Part shown: positions 45,656 to 57,403 of the stretch, piece by piece
Layout of the letters: every line of letters starts with the position of its first letter
Position numbering within the stretch: the stretch's first letter is position 1
From: Sialis fuliginosa
Lineage: Eukaryota > Arthropoda > Insecta > Megaloptera > Sialidae
DNA: 64,000 nt
NCBI GenBank assembly: GCA_961205875.1
Contig: OY540815.1
Span: 7,750,001-7,814,000 of the forward strand
Reading direction: 5' to 3'
Made by a program: the position numbers and the translations under genes
The notes under the pieces: generated by a model
What the model was told of the DNA's origin: nothing
What the model saw: only the letters and a program-made list of their open reading frames with translations
Databases searched by the model: none

Positions 45656-46344
45656 TTATTATTATAATATTACTATGGGTTCCATAATATTAGGTTGGCT
45701 TTAAATCAATTTTGATGAAAATTTATATTTTATTTGAAAATTAAGAAAAACAACTTATAATTATTGCATAAATATATATTATACATAACAATTATTAATG
45801 TTGCTGGCAATATCGATTAAAATATTAAAAAACAAATGAAAATTGATACAACGAATTGTTAAAAAGAAAAGAAAGCTCGTAAGATATTTTACTGCCACGT
45901 CTCATAAGAACTAACACAAATAAAATACTTGAGTATTAATGCTCACGATTTTAATCAAGTATATTAATGCTCTTGCTTTATTTTTCCAAGTTCCGGAACT
46001 TTTATAACGCATCAATTTGCAACGGGAATAAAAACTTGTTTCCGTCGCCGTTGAATCGGTAGCGTCGTGTACAAAAAAGTTTGTAAATTGATTTATTTAT
46101 TTACGAGTAGATAGCGATGAAATTAGTGACGTATAACATTTTGGTGTCAAAAATGTTGAATACTTTCCACGTATAGGTTTGATGTTCGATACTGATATCG
46201 GTTATTTACAAAAGTTTAATACCTGATTAGTAAAATTGGTAAGTATTGATCATGATAAACTATCCTTCGAAATATAATATATCCAAATCTATTTTTAACC
46301 CTGGAGGGGTCGCGTCTCCTATAATAGAATATATAATATATATA
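45656..46344. other. AT-rich DNA, nothing recognised
   Basis: 46030-46070 has a short GC patch (ccgtcgccgttgaatcggta). No frame is convincing; the plus frame 46246-46545 runs into the next element. Confidence 0.3.
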
Positions 46345-47176
46345 TTAGGGTGTACCAAAAAAATCAACAAATTTTTTTTTCAAAAAGTTCTTGAAATTTC
46401 GTTAGAAGATATCAAAATAAAAATTCAGTCAAAATTTGAGCCCTTAATATCAATATTTAGAGGTCGCGAACTGAATTTTTCGATTTTTCATTTAATTAAC
46501 ACGGAAAAAAAATTTCTAGAAAGTTTGGATTTTTATTTCTCTTGATTGAACGAACTCCATCGAACGAACAATCGATATTTTTACAGGAAATTGAACGCTG
46601 AATAAAAAAGGTCTCTTATCATTTTTTGATAAATTCAATCCTCCGAAAGTTATTCAAGGTTGAAGTTGAGCTTATTGCAAATTTGTGGATTATTTCACTT
46701 TTACGGTAAATTTATTATTGTTTAGAGGAAAATTGTTATTGATTTTTAAAAAATATCCAATTCCGACAAAATAGAATATCGAAATTGATAATTAGTTGAA
46801 AAAAATAAAAAAAATAATGGGACTTTCAAGTACATAAATCGTTAAAAGTTGTGCCTAAATTATCTAATTAACTTTCGGAGGATTGAATTTTTCAAAAAAT
46901 GATAAAAGACCTTTTTTATTCAGCATTCAATTTCCTGTAAGAATATTGATTGTTCGTTCGATGGAGTTCGTTCAATCGAGAGAAATAAAAATCCAAACTT
47001 TCTAAAAAATTTTTTCCGTGTTAATTAAATGAAAAATCGAAAAATTCAGTTCGCGACCTCTAAATATTGATATTAAGGGCTCAAATTTTGACTGAATTTT
47101 TATTTTAATATCTTCTAACGAAATTTCAAGAACTTTTTGAAAAAAAAAATTTGTTGATTTTTTTGGCACACCCTAA
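46345..47176. mobile_element. 832-bp palindromic fold-back element
   Basis: Starts ttagggtgtaccaaaaaaat and ends atttttttggcacaccctaa, with arms mirrored nearly to the centre around 46760: ctgaattttttcgattttt-type blocks, ggtctcttatcattttttga against tgataaaagacctttttta, and gaacgaactccatcga against tcgatggagttcgttc. It is flanked by TATA-rich DNA consistent with a TA target. The half element at 53690 shares the tagggtg start. No coding frame is credible. Confidence 0.85.
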
Positions 47177-47348
47177 TATATATAATAGATCACAAAATCA
47201 CAGGCGTCATACCTATTTTTCGCTATAATTTTATTGTTTGCGTTTTTTTGGATGATATTGGATTAATTAAATGCGCAAAAATATTCTTAAAACAAAATCT
47301 TTATTAATAAAATATTACGTTCACATTTTTGAACTTTTTATTTATAAA

Positions 47349-47400
47349 TTAGCTTTGCTCGCGCGGTTTCGCCCGCGTGGACTACGGGATTATTGTTTAG
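47349..47400 (+). mobile_element. tip of a family E-like repeat
   Basis: tagctttgctcgcgcggttt and cgcccgcgtggac resemble the start of family E (6074). The remainder is not alignable by eye. Confidence 0.4.
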
Positions 47401-47535
47401 GTTTTTAGTGGACAAAAAAATAAAGTAACCAAAATAATGTAATAAAGTATTTCTTTAGAAGAGCGTTAAAATTAAAAAATAAATAAATAAATAACATCTA
47501 GATCACCAATAAAATCACAGCATAATTACAATCAA

Positions 47536-47634
47536 TCAATCAGTCTCATAGTCATCGTCATTCTCGTATCGATTTTCTGGCAAACAATCTTTCACCACCA
47601 AACACTGATTGCGACTAAAGGGCTGGTTTCCGGT
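47536..47634 (-). pseudogene. short acidic C-terminal-like coding remnant
   Basis: A 32-codon minus frame reads TGNQPFSRNQCLVVK then DCLPENRYENDDDYETD and ends at a TGA. The regular codon use and acidic tail look like the C-terminus of a protein, perhaps of a transposon. A stop lies just upstream (47635-47637). An acceptor-like ctttag precedes tcgcaatcag. The parent family is not recognised. Confidence 0.3.
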
Positions 47635-47637
47635 TTA

Positions 47638-48457
47638 ACGGAAACTAGAATAGTAGAGGGAAAGGTATGAGGGTGTTTCAAGGTCAGTTTTTTCATGACT
47701 TACAAAAGGAACAAAAATTAACATTGCTTGGAGCCTGTGATATGCACAGTAATGCCCACAAACCCTCCACGGTTAAATATAATTTAAAAAAATTCTAGAG
47801 GAATTATCTTAAAATTTTGCGATAAGAATAGAAAACACAACAAAAAAAAGTATAAAAATTTCTTCTGTTGGAAAGATAAAAAATTTTGAGACGTTGCGTT
47901 TTCTAATATGGAAGGATATTAATTACTACTTACTGATTTCATATAATAATAATTATTATTACTGTACCTGTAGAATGAAGACGATCGACGCCCATTCTTT
48001 TTTTTTAAAGTAAATATCAGGATATCAGAAAACACGACACGAAGTAAGTAAATAATATTATATACTTTTTCCCTACGCATATTGCTTCCTCACGCATGTT
48101 ATCGACAGTGTAAATGTCAAAATATTGAACCCACCACCACGGGGATGTTGAGAATATATAGAATCTTGACGTCAGGTATCAAGATACTTTCTTAGATATA
48201 CACACTCAAATACAGTGGCGCCGAAGTAGCAAACAACATAGAGCATGATATCGTTTTCTATAGACAGCCCGTTTAAAATTTAATTTTAATTATAAATCAT
48301 AATAAAAATAATATTATATATTAATGTTATGAATATATTATAACAGTTGGATTTTTTTCGTAGTAACTGTACTTTATTATACAATATAGTTCATGTACAT
48401 AGGTATGTAGAAAAAATAACTGGTAACGGTTAAATACTAACTCATTTAAAAAAAATC
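47638..48457. other. unassigned stretch
   Basis: No gene or repeat copy was recognised. cagtggcgccgaag at 48214 is a word common in insect repeats. Confidence 0.3.
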
Positions 48458-49153
48458 TGCCAAGTAAATGCAGTGTTTACTAAAGGTAATTTATTATTGA
48501 ACAATTTAAATAGAAACCAATAAAGTGTTCAGATAAATTGCCTGGAATTGGTTAACTATTTAATTTTTATACAATTTTACGAAAAAATATTAGTTTATTA
48601 TATTAGATTATTTTTTCGTATATTTTAAATTTTTTTAACAATTTCAATCTAAATCTAAAATGTAAACGTCAAAATGACATTTAATATGTCAAGGTAAATA
48701 TTAAATTTAAAAAAATAGATTTTTAAAGCAAATTGAGATAAATCATTGTAAGGGAATATTTTACAACAAACGTTGTACATCTATATTATAAAAAATTGAA
48801 TGTTTTATAAAAAAGATTCTATATAATTTTCACCTAACATATATGTCGTTCTTGAGAATCTTGAAAACACACGATTTTGATGTTTTTGAAATGAGACCGT
48901 CCTCAAGCTATACCCAACCATCCAACCAAGTTTCATTAATATCGGTTCAGTAGTTAATGACTTATGCGTGCGACAAAGATTCAGGAGACAGACACACACA
49001 CAGACAGACTCACAGACACGGAATAAAAAGTGTTTGTCCTGACCTGAAAAGAAAAAAATCAATTTTAAAATTTTGAAATCGGAAAACAATTTTTTTATCT
49101 CATTCTTAAACGATCACAAACCTTCTTGTATCTTCGTTATTGCGAAGAAGCAA
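48458..49153 (-). mobile_element. interspersed repeat family C, copy 3 (reverse)
   Basis: Left tgccaagtaaatgcagtg, right cttcgttattgcgaagaagc. The middle includes cccaaccatccaaccaag and a CA-rich version of the microsatellite. The 94-codon minus frame 48805-49089 is a translation of the repeat. Confidence 0.75.
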
Positions 49154-49674
49154 TAACTTTTACAAATAAATGATCATACAATTCTACAACCCTTCTTCTT
49201 CGATACTGGTACACACTGGTAATATATACACATAGTAATTACACCAAAGCATGTAATTACTTGACATAGAGCTATTGTTAATTAGTATATAGGAAACATG
49301 GTCGTTGAGTTGTCCTTAAGATGGTAACCGAGAAACTTCAACATGTCACTTTGTATAGTTTGATAGCGAGAATGTAATTATATAAATTATAAAGTTATAT
49401 AATCAATATATTTTTTATCTATAAGTAATATACTATAAGTCAAATATATTATTCAAATATCCTACTGTCGAAATAATTATATTTTGATCATATATCCGTG
49501 ACTTAATTAATGAGAGCGATTTTTTTTGAAACGTGGTTTGGGTGCGATTCACTAGATGGTGAAACATAATTCTGGAACATATAGGCTTCAAAATTTTGTT
49601 TTATTTATTACGTTTACTTTCTGAACATTGCGGTCCCCAGTCTTCGACACGCAAGCTGAATCCATTTTATAAAT
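49154..49674. other. AT-rich DNA, nothing recognised
   Basis: No repeat copy or frame was seen. Confidence 0.3.
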
Positions 49675-50232
49675 AAAACGGCCAAGTGCGTGTTGGGTAC
49701 GCACATGATAGGGTTCCGTAGTCATTACGATTTATTAAAAAGAGTTATTTCAAACTTTTTTATAAACTATTCTAGCTATAGTGCTCGTTATAATTTTCAT
49801 TGAAAGAACTAACTAAAAGCTACATTCAAGTAGAAGGGGGGAAGGCGCTCTGATAACCACATTAAAAGGGTTAAAATCAAAAGGTCATATAACATTTTGT
49901 TTGCATTTTAGAAGACCTATCTAAAGACACCCCACTTAATGAGGTAAGTGAAAAAAAATGTGAGTACAATTTTCAATTTCAATTCGTTATAATTTTTAGT
50001 GAAATTACTAATCAAAAGCTACATTCTGAATTTTTTTCAGATTTTTTGAATTTATAGTTTAGAGATTAGGGGGCGGGGGCTCTGATAACGACATTTAAAT
50101 GCAAATATATCGTGACTGTGAGGTTACAATCAAAAGGTCATTTTAGGAGATCTATCTAATGACCTCCACTCAATAGGGTAAGTGAAAAAAAATGTGAGTT
50201 CACTTTTCAGTCTATGGGAGGGGGGATTACAT
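49675..50232 (+). mobile_element. repeat family J, copy 5, with internal tandem duplication
   Basis: Starts aaaacggccaagtgcgtg. gctctgataac occurs at 49848 and about 50090, so the centre is doubled as in copy 3. It is truncated at gggaggggggatta, and the Helitron 3' end follows. Confidence 0.75.
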
Positions 50233-50257
50233 TTTTTTTACAATATTCCGTGTGTTG

Positions 50258-50335
50258 TGGGCATGTCGGGTGGCATGAATACTTTATGTTTAATTGAATT
50301 AATATCCCCGGGTAACACCGTGTCCAATGCGCTTG
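50258..50335 (+). mobile_element. Helitron 3' end fragment
   Basis: gggcatgtcgggtggcatg, tatgtttaattgaattaata and ccccgggtaacaccgtgtcc then aatgcgcttg match 875-953. The final CTAG is changed to CTTG. The 5' part is replaced by family J sequence. Confidence 0.75.
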
Positions 50336-50994
50336 TTAATAATAAAAATTCATTTAAATTTGAAAAAAGAATCCCAAACTATTTTTAAATCTAAATCAAC
50401 TATTTTTCTTCAACACAAAACTTTTCAAATAAGTTGAAAAATAAAAATAGGTAGATGCTACATTGAAATCAAGTACCTACGAACGACAAAATTATAAATC
50501 TGGCACTGTATATATGTATGTAAGTATATATTTGTATTGTACATAGAGACCACTTTGCGCTCCACTAATTGTGTTTGCATAATAACAATGATATATAGCT
50601 TCCGGTACATTTCTCCTGAAATTGTTTGCAACAATACATTGTCTTCGTACTTTATGTAGGACGTTACAAAAATAAAGTAATAATTGTTCATACAAAAACT
50701 ATAAAATTGATTTAAATGTTTCAATGTTCCTAATTACCTTTAATTCACTTTTACATTTCAGACTAGATATTCCCTTCGACTCTCGTTTATTTAGAAATCA
50801 AATTATTATATATCAATTTGAGATTTTTCTAAATACACACCTAACCTAATTGTTCAATATAAATTTATTTATTTACATCAATATCACACACAACTATCAT
50901 ATTCTTATTAAAAAAATTTTATCAAAAATATTAATTATAAATTTTCCTGAATACGAATCTATAACAAACCATATATAATAAGATATACGCGTGG
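50336..50994. other. AT-rich DNA, nothing recognised
   Basis: Two overlapping minus frames (50458-50724, 50492-50695) are in different phases and lack domain features. Confidence 0.3.
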
Positions 50995-51299
50995 AATTTA
51001 AGTTAAGTAGGAGCTGTTACCCATGAAGAAGAAAAAGTAGAAGAAGGCTATAGGTAATACAGATTTATGTTATGATAGTCGATGAAACAGGTTGCGCGTA
51101 CAAATGTCAAACACATATATTTTTTTATCTATTAAATTTTCCGGGATACAATTTTCGGAATACAAAGTAACCTTCGTCCTTCTTTAGAATACAAGATATC
51201 TCCCTGCTAAAATTCATCAAGATCGATTCAGAGGTTTAGCTGTGAAAAGGTAACAAAGATAGATAGGTACACTTTCGAATTTATAATATTAGTATGGAT
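50995..51299 (+). mobile_element. interspersed repeat family E, copy 2
   Basis: taggagctgttacccatg at the start; cgggatacaattttcgg, gatatctccctgctaaaat, tttagctgtgaaaaggtaac and tttataatattagtatgga at the end. The 3' part matches 6350-6470 in order and is better preserved. Confidence 0.6.
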
Positions 51300-51837
51300 G
51301 TAGTTTAAATTTACTTAACAATGGAAGTTCAATCAAAATAGGTTTTTATATCAAGTCGAAACAAATTATATTGCTTATAAAATGACGTACTGACTAAAAA
51401 TCATAATATTTGTATTGAACGTGAGACGTAAAAATAATTTTTGAAGTTTTAGTTCAATAATATTTTTCGAATAAATTGTTGATTTATTTACCTACCTGGA
51501 AATATATATACCTATAATAATAAAGGTAGCATGTATGTATAAAATATGTATTAAAATTTGATTAAAAAAGAAATAACGTAATTTAACCATAAGGGAATAT
51601 ATTTCATATTTTTAAATTATTTATTACACGTGTACATAATAAAACATTTTTCGAGATAGAAACTTATATAAAAGCAACCAGCAGATTGAAAAATAAAAAA
51701 ATAAACGACAAACTTCAAACTTAGACCTTTCAAATGATATCTAACTTGTCTAATATTTTCCTTATTCCCTTCAGTATGAAACAAACTTTGTGTAATTAAA
51801 AAAACGATGATTATACTTACTTAAAAAATATAATAAG
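51300..51837. other. AT-rich DNA, nothing recognised
   Basis: No frame or repeat supported. Confidence 0.3.
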
Positions 51838-52367
51838 GTACTGGCATCAGTTATGGCCGCTATAAGAGTAAGGTTTACTGTTTTTTTGTAATTCTCATGA
51901 ATTCATGTTACTAATAAAACTAGTTACTCTTTTAATCAATTTAATTACCAAAGTCCGCAAATATAGATTGTTTTTTAAATTATAGTTTTTTATTTTCTTT
52001 ATGTTTTTTCTCCAATAATGGATAAAGTAAAACCAGAAATTAGCACGCAGTGATGGACACTTGCTAATGATAAGTACTATGACACAAAAGATATAAAAAA
52101 AAAATTGGTAAATTTGAAACAATATAAAAGCAGTTGCAATGATAATATAATAATTAATAAATAAATAATTCTAATAATTAGTTTAAATGTCCACCATTTT
52201 GACACCTATTGGCCGATTGTCATCAAATCACGTTGTAAGATAGTTATATGTATATAGATTAATATTCATAAATGGTAGTAATCAAATATCAACAAATATT
52301 TCTAATTCAGTACATTAAATTAAAAAATAACTATTACTGGGGTTATATCCAAGACTGGCGCCAGTAC
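51838..52367 (+). mobile_element. MITE family I, copy 3 (most complete)
   Basis: Ends gtactggcatcagttatgg and aagactggcgccagtac are inverted. The internal order is the same as in copy 2: ttactaataaaac, ttaccaaagtccgcaaatat, agcacgcagtgatggacac, cctattggccgattgtcatc. At 530 bp it is non-coding. Confidence 0.8.
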
Positions 52368-53619
52368 TTAACTCAAAAATATTAATATACTTGCTGATAA
52401 CAAATTTTAAATCAATATTTTCTTTAAGCACAACAAAAATGGTGTACCCGAAACAATCTTCTTAAACTTGTAATATAAGACATTAAGGGTATATATATTT
52501 TAATTATAAAATTAAGAACAGCAGAAGCCCCAAAAATACTAAATCTGTATTACCGTTGATTACATCAAAACAATTTTCCTTGTGAAAACACCCTGACATT
52601 AAGGACCTCGGTTACACTAAGTTGAAAAGGAAAAAGAAGAAACCAATTAGGGAATACTGCAACCCCTTCAATCTAGAGAGCAGTATTTTGACATAATCCG
52701 ATTTGAGATTAAGGCAGTGTAGAGTTACATGTGGCTAGCCTCAGCGATATCAAACACTATACGTATATATACATATATATACGCGTCCTTTTCTCCTCCA
52801 TCACCTACATAGCTACATATCCTTGCACACCCCTGACATTATCCTGACATATCCTTTTCCGAGAGTGCTGCTAAGATGTCCCCAAGTTTAGGGAGTTGTC
52901 TTATCTCGTCTATCTTGTGCTATTAGATGCTTCTACTCTCCCACAATCTCACTCTGAATGAAATTTACATTACAGATTTGTGAGTAAGCGAAATGGATTA
53001 TATAGGCACCTAAGTACCAGAGGCGTATATGTAAGGGTGTTACTATATTTTATCAATCTAAATATATTTTTTTAATAAAAAAATCGTTAAACATTCAAAA
53101 CTTATTCGAAAAAAATAGTGCTGTTGAATTCTGATAGAATATTTTACACTCCACAAATTTAGTTATTTATATATTCTACAAAAAACAAGTGGTTCATATG
53201 TTATTTACACAAATAAAGCGAAAGAAACGAATTTCTTACACCATGTTAGATTCCACCCTTTTTTTCGTCAAGATTATACGCACAAACCGTAACATTTACA
53301 GTAAATATGTATTTGACCTTTCATATTTATTTAGAATTATATTATCTACAATAATATTGATACCTTTTTTTGTCTGATGCATCGTTTATTAGATAATTGC
53401 AAAAAGGTGGTGTTTTTTGTCATTTAAGTAGATATAACTTTCTGGTTATATGTTTCTATAGTATTATTTTTTATATTATATAGTATATTTTATTCTATAG
53501 TATATTTTTGCTATGTTCAATGTTATTGTAAGTAGAATTAGGAGATCATTAAACTGATTTTGTGTTTGGAAATCTGTAAAAAGAAGCAATTTTCTTGAAC
53601 AATACTACAGTGTAGAATA
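52368..53619. other. unassigned stretch, partly of ordinary composition
   Basis: 52560-53000 is less AT-rich (ggacctcggttacactaag, gagagtgctgctaagatgtc) and contains tacgtatatatacatatata. No open frame stands out on either strand and no repeat copy was recognised, so it may be unique intron or intergenic sequence. Confidence 0.3.
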
Positions 53620-54288
53620 TTTTTAAATTAAATGTACTAAATTACAAATATTTTTTTGTTTTTTTTTTATTACTGCCATTACTGGATACTAGGGTGGAGT
53701 GAGAATTTTTTTTTTCGAATCTTCAAAACGCTATATGCGCAAAATTTGCATTTGTATATTTTTAAAACACCTACCGAAGGAATTTGTAATTGGATATCAT
53801 CCTGAGGTCCCTAAATGATTTTCTTTATAAGAAAAAAACATAAAATTTTGGGCATTATATCTCGGTAACGGGGTAAGATATTTGAATGCGCAATAATTTA
53901 AATTAAAGAGACATTCAGTACCTTTAAAATGATACATAACAGTCAAACATTTATTATTGTTAATAGTTTGAAAAATTCTCTTAAATAAAGATTATTTTTA
54001 TAAAAATACAAAAAAATAAACATCATTTAAAAAATAATGTTTAACTATAAAAATTTAACGATCCTTTATTTTATAAATTTTGTGTCGTAGTATTTAAAAA
54101 AATAAAAATAAAAGGCTATAATTTAAAATTAAACAATGTTTGCGGAGCTTGTTAATTAAATTGATTTAATAAAGAGGTAATTGTTTTATTAGTAACATAA
54201 GTTCATGAGTATTACAAAAAAAGTAGTTCATCAATCCCAAAAAAACAATTTACCTTGCTCTTAAAGCGTCCAAGACTGGTGCCAGTAC
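53620..54288 (-). mobile_element. MITE family I, copy 4 (reverse), interrupted
   Basis: Right end caagactggtgccagtac (about 54270-54288) and blocks gtttgcggagcttgttaat, attactgccattactgga match copies 1-3 in reverse. About 360 bp of foreign sequence starting tagggtggagtg (53690) sits inside, and part of the host element is lost. Confidence 0.7.
53690..54046. mobile_element. half of a tagggtg-type fold-back element nested in MITE I
   Basis: Begins tagggtggagtgagaat and contains attatatctcggtaacgggg. The start resembles the ttagggtg end of 46345-47176, but no mirrored arm is present. The right border is set by where family I resumes (cgatcctttattttataaat). Confidence 0.5.
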
Positions 54289-54560
54289 TTTAATTAATTT
54301 CCTGCTAGAAAACATATCCGACGCTACTGGAGAGTGGTTTGTATTTGTATTTCAGTGTTGTGCGTTTCTGTTATTGATGATGTATTCATTAGTAAAAGCA
54401 TAGACACAAGCACTACTTATACAGCATCTCTAGGATCATCGTATATACAGCGTAAGTACACTTACACAATAATTCTAAGGTAGTGTTTATTGACTTGTTT
54501 GCAACTTGGGTTACTTGAACACTTTTTGTTTATAAAAATTATCTAGGAAAGGTTATAGCC

Positions 54561-54933
54561 CAGTGGTTCTTAAACCACCGGGGGTTCGCGGAACTTTTGC
54601 CGGGGGTCCGTGGAACATGTTCGGCATAAATTAAAGTATTTTCACATTTCTATTTACCAATGATTAATTACTATCTAACGACCTTCTTTGTTTTTCTGTT
54701 AGAGATTATTTTAGTGTGTAGTTATAACTTGTTTCTGCAGTTGTAAAAACTAATTTGTGTAGTGAAAAAATTTAAAAAAGTTGTAAAACCAAAAAATGTA
54801 AGAAATGTAGAACAAAAAAAAGTCATTGCAGTTGTAAAAGCAAAAATTGTAAGTATGGAGCAAAAAAATAAGGTTGTAAAATTTTCTTAAAATATAAGGG
54901 GGTCCCTAGACCACATAAGTTTAAGAACCGCTG
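54561..54933. mobile_element. hAT MITE (family U), copy 2, carrying repeat Y
   Basis: Termini cagtggttcttaaac and gtttaagaaccgctg are inverted repeats. Flanks ttatagcc (54553-54560) and ctctagcc (54934-54941) match at six of eight positions. ccgggggtccgtggaac and tatctaacgaccttctttg match copy 1. Between about 54695 and 54895 it holds family Y sequence absent from copy 1. Confidence 0.8.
54712..54890 (+). mobile_element. interspersed repeat family Y, copy 2
   Basis: gtgtgtagttataacttgtt, tgcagttgtaaaa, ctaatttgtgtag and ggagcaaaaaaat match 31336-31765. It is compositionally simple, with repeated gttgtaaaa words. Confidence 0.6.
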
Positions 54934-55198
54934 CTCTAGCCGAATAAGCTCGTAAGACATGCATTTGCATAAATTTGGCTGATTTTTTTTTCCAAAAATG
55001 TACAGTTTTAAAAAAAAAATTATAGAGGTACTTATAACCCATCAGAGGTAATATTATTATGATCATCTGTACATAGTAAACCAGAAAAAATAAATAAAAA
55101 CACTATGTTGTACATGGAGGGCAATCACCATTTTTTCATGAAATATATCTGTATATATGCAAACAATATATGAAAATCCTAAACTGATTCAAAGAGTA

Positions 55199-56241
55199 TA
55201 AGACAGAGGTTACACGATCAGTCTGGCATCAGTTCAGTCCGTGACCTTGATTCAGACTGATCGTGTAATGACTGTAATGCATTGATTGACGGACTGATGG
55301 AATGGACTGATATTTTGATATTTTTCATCAGTCTGAAGGTCGCGAATACGAACTATTAATAAATTAAATGCTATGAAAATATTTAAACATTTTTATATTA
55401 ATTATTGAAAATATTGAAATAATTGCTATAACGTCAGATTTCATTAAAATTTCGAGCTTAACAATTATTATTAATTAAAATATTGACAACTAGATTAATA
55501 AAATACTACGGCATTATCTCAGTTTTTTTCATTTAAAATTTCATTTAATGACACGAAAATAAAAATATCTTATTACTAATTTTCAATAATTTTCCATATT
55601 TGCGACCTATAGCACGGAATTAAAGATTTTATAAAAAATATAACATAATTCCGTTTTAGGTTTTAAAGCTTAAAAAATCTATAAAATTTCGGTAAATAAT
55701 TTTTTTTATTCATTAATGTTAAAGTAAATAAATGAAAAGATAATAAAATACTTTTCTTTAGAGAAACAGAAAAAAAATGTCCAATCAAAACGTTCAATTA
55801 AAATGAAAAAAACTGCTATTTTTAATTTACGATAATAAGATTATAATTGAATTTTGTATAGGATGTAATTACCTCAAGTGAAATTATGCAATATAATAAC
55901 TCAATTAATCATTTACACAATATCAGATAATAAATTATTTTTCTAAACAATTTTTTCTGTAGCCATACTTTAGTCAATTTTTATCATTTAACACGTTTTT
56001 CTGTAACCAATGTTAGTATTATTGCAATACAAGCTTTTTCTTTGTAACAATCCATCGTTTTTCCTAAGAATATGTCTTGTTTTAACAGCGTTCTCGAGAA
56101 GACTGATGTCAGTCTGGACTGAACGTGTAATACCTCCATCAGTCCATCAGTCTGGTATCATTCTATTCAAGATCAAGGTCACGGACTGAACTGATGCCAG
56201 ATTGATCGTGTCTAAGACAGAGGTTACACGATCAATCTGGC
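55199..56241. mobile_element. inverted-repeat element (family N) between 28-bp direct repeats
   Basis: 55212-55255 (acacgatcagtctggcatca, gttcagtccgtgaccttga) is mirrored by 56167-56211. Inner words such as ggactgatgga and tccatcagtc are also mirrored. The word taagacagaggtt lies at 55199 and again at 56213, and the second is followed by another acacgatcaatctgg. The direct repeat is thus about 28 bp and includes the start of the terminus. It is non-coding, about 1 kb, of undetermined superfamily. Confidence 0.75.
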
Positions 56242-56859
56242 CAATCAGCCAAATATATGCAAAGGCATATTTTGCTTTGAAATAAATGCCATTCATCCTG
56301 AGGTTTTGCCCTGAGAAAATGTAATGTAAACTATCATTTTAAAAGGTAGATATTTTAAAATAGAATAACAGAAAAACCAATTCAATGACGGAGGAGAATA
56401 AAATAAAAAATAAATAAAATTGTTGGCAAAACTTTTACATTATAAGAAAAAATATAGGTACATTAAATTTCGTCCATCAATTTATACAAACTTTTGCTTG
56501 AAATTGTGTTAAGAATCTACAATACGTTTTTTGTCGACAAACAGTGGTGTACTTTTCAGAAAGAAATGTAGTATTTTTACAATGATATATGTATCGGGAA
56601 TAGGGATGGCAACGATGTATCAATAGAATTAAATATATACCTCAGAGTATCAATGCACTAAAAACTATGTCGCGCCAAATATTTACTTAATAATAATAAA
56701 GCTTGTTCTATGAAGATAGGATAATAATAAAATGATTATTTCGATATTAAATTTTTTCAACACCAAAATAATACCTTATTGTTTTAAATTGTATATTTTG
56801 CTATAGTTTGATAAATAAAAACAAACTTGTTTGTCTAAACGTCAAAATTTATTTTAGAA
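56242..56859. other. AT-rich DNA, nothing recognised
   Basis: No frame or repeat supported. Confidence 0.3.
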
Positions 56860-56864
56860 AAGGT

Positions 56865-56900
56865 AATCGAAAGCTTTCGATTCACAGAATCATCGTCAGG
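56865..56900 (-). ncRNA. hammerhead-like motif, Penelope type (3)
   Basis: On the minus strand ctgacga (56893-56899), one U, a perfect 5-bp stem gattc/gaatc with loop tgt, then gaaag (56874-56878). The two conserved boxes CUGANGA and GAAA and stem II are intact, the best of the three such motifs in the window. The adjoining gctttcgattacc could give stem III. Penelope-like elements carry such ribozyme motifs. No element borders or protein frame were found. Confidence 0.5.
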
Positions 56901-56999
56901 CTATTAATAAAGAAATAAATTAGAGAACGATGTCGTTTGATAAATAATATACAATTATATACGATATATACAGCAGTATGTTGAATATTTTATGTCACG

Positions 57000-57047
57000 A
57001 TGATTTCGTTGATATTAACCCGGATAACACCGGGTCGAATGCACTAG
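57000..57047 (+). mobile_element. Helitron 3' end fragment
   Basis: The hairpin cccgg-ataaca-ccggg followed by tcgaatgcactag and a host T is a complete Helitron 3' signature, with a better stem than at 931. The 5' extent is unknown. Confidence 0.7.
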
Positions 57048-57403
57048 TCATTAATATTTCAGATATTTTTTCCAGCCCTATTAGTTTATCACAGAGAGAA
57101 GAGTACTTTTATAATGATATATGTTTCGGCACAGATAAATTTTAATGCCAGTTTAATGTACTACGTAAAGTTTCTTTGGCTATATTATTCAAAACGATTT
57201 AAAAACCGATTATTTGAAACAGTGGAAAGATACGTCGTCTTTATCGATTTGTTTGTTAGTACGGTTGTATATTTTAGAAAAGTTCTATAACTTATTATAT
57301 GTATGTTTATTTGTTTCTTTCAACTTTTTTTTAATAGAAACTTTACTAACATTTTTTATGTTCATCAATCTTAATATATAAATCTATAGTAAATATTTTT
57401 TTT
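57048..57403. other. AT-rich DNA, nothing recognised
   Basis: No frame or repeat supported. Confidence 0.3.

Noticed and set aside
46246-46545. 99-codon plus frame
   Set aside because: Two thirds of it lie in the arm of the palindrome at 46345-47176. No domain.
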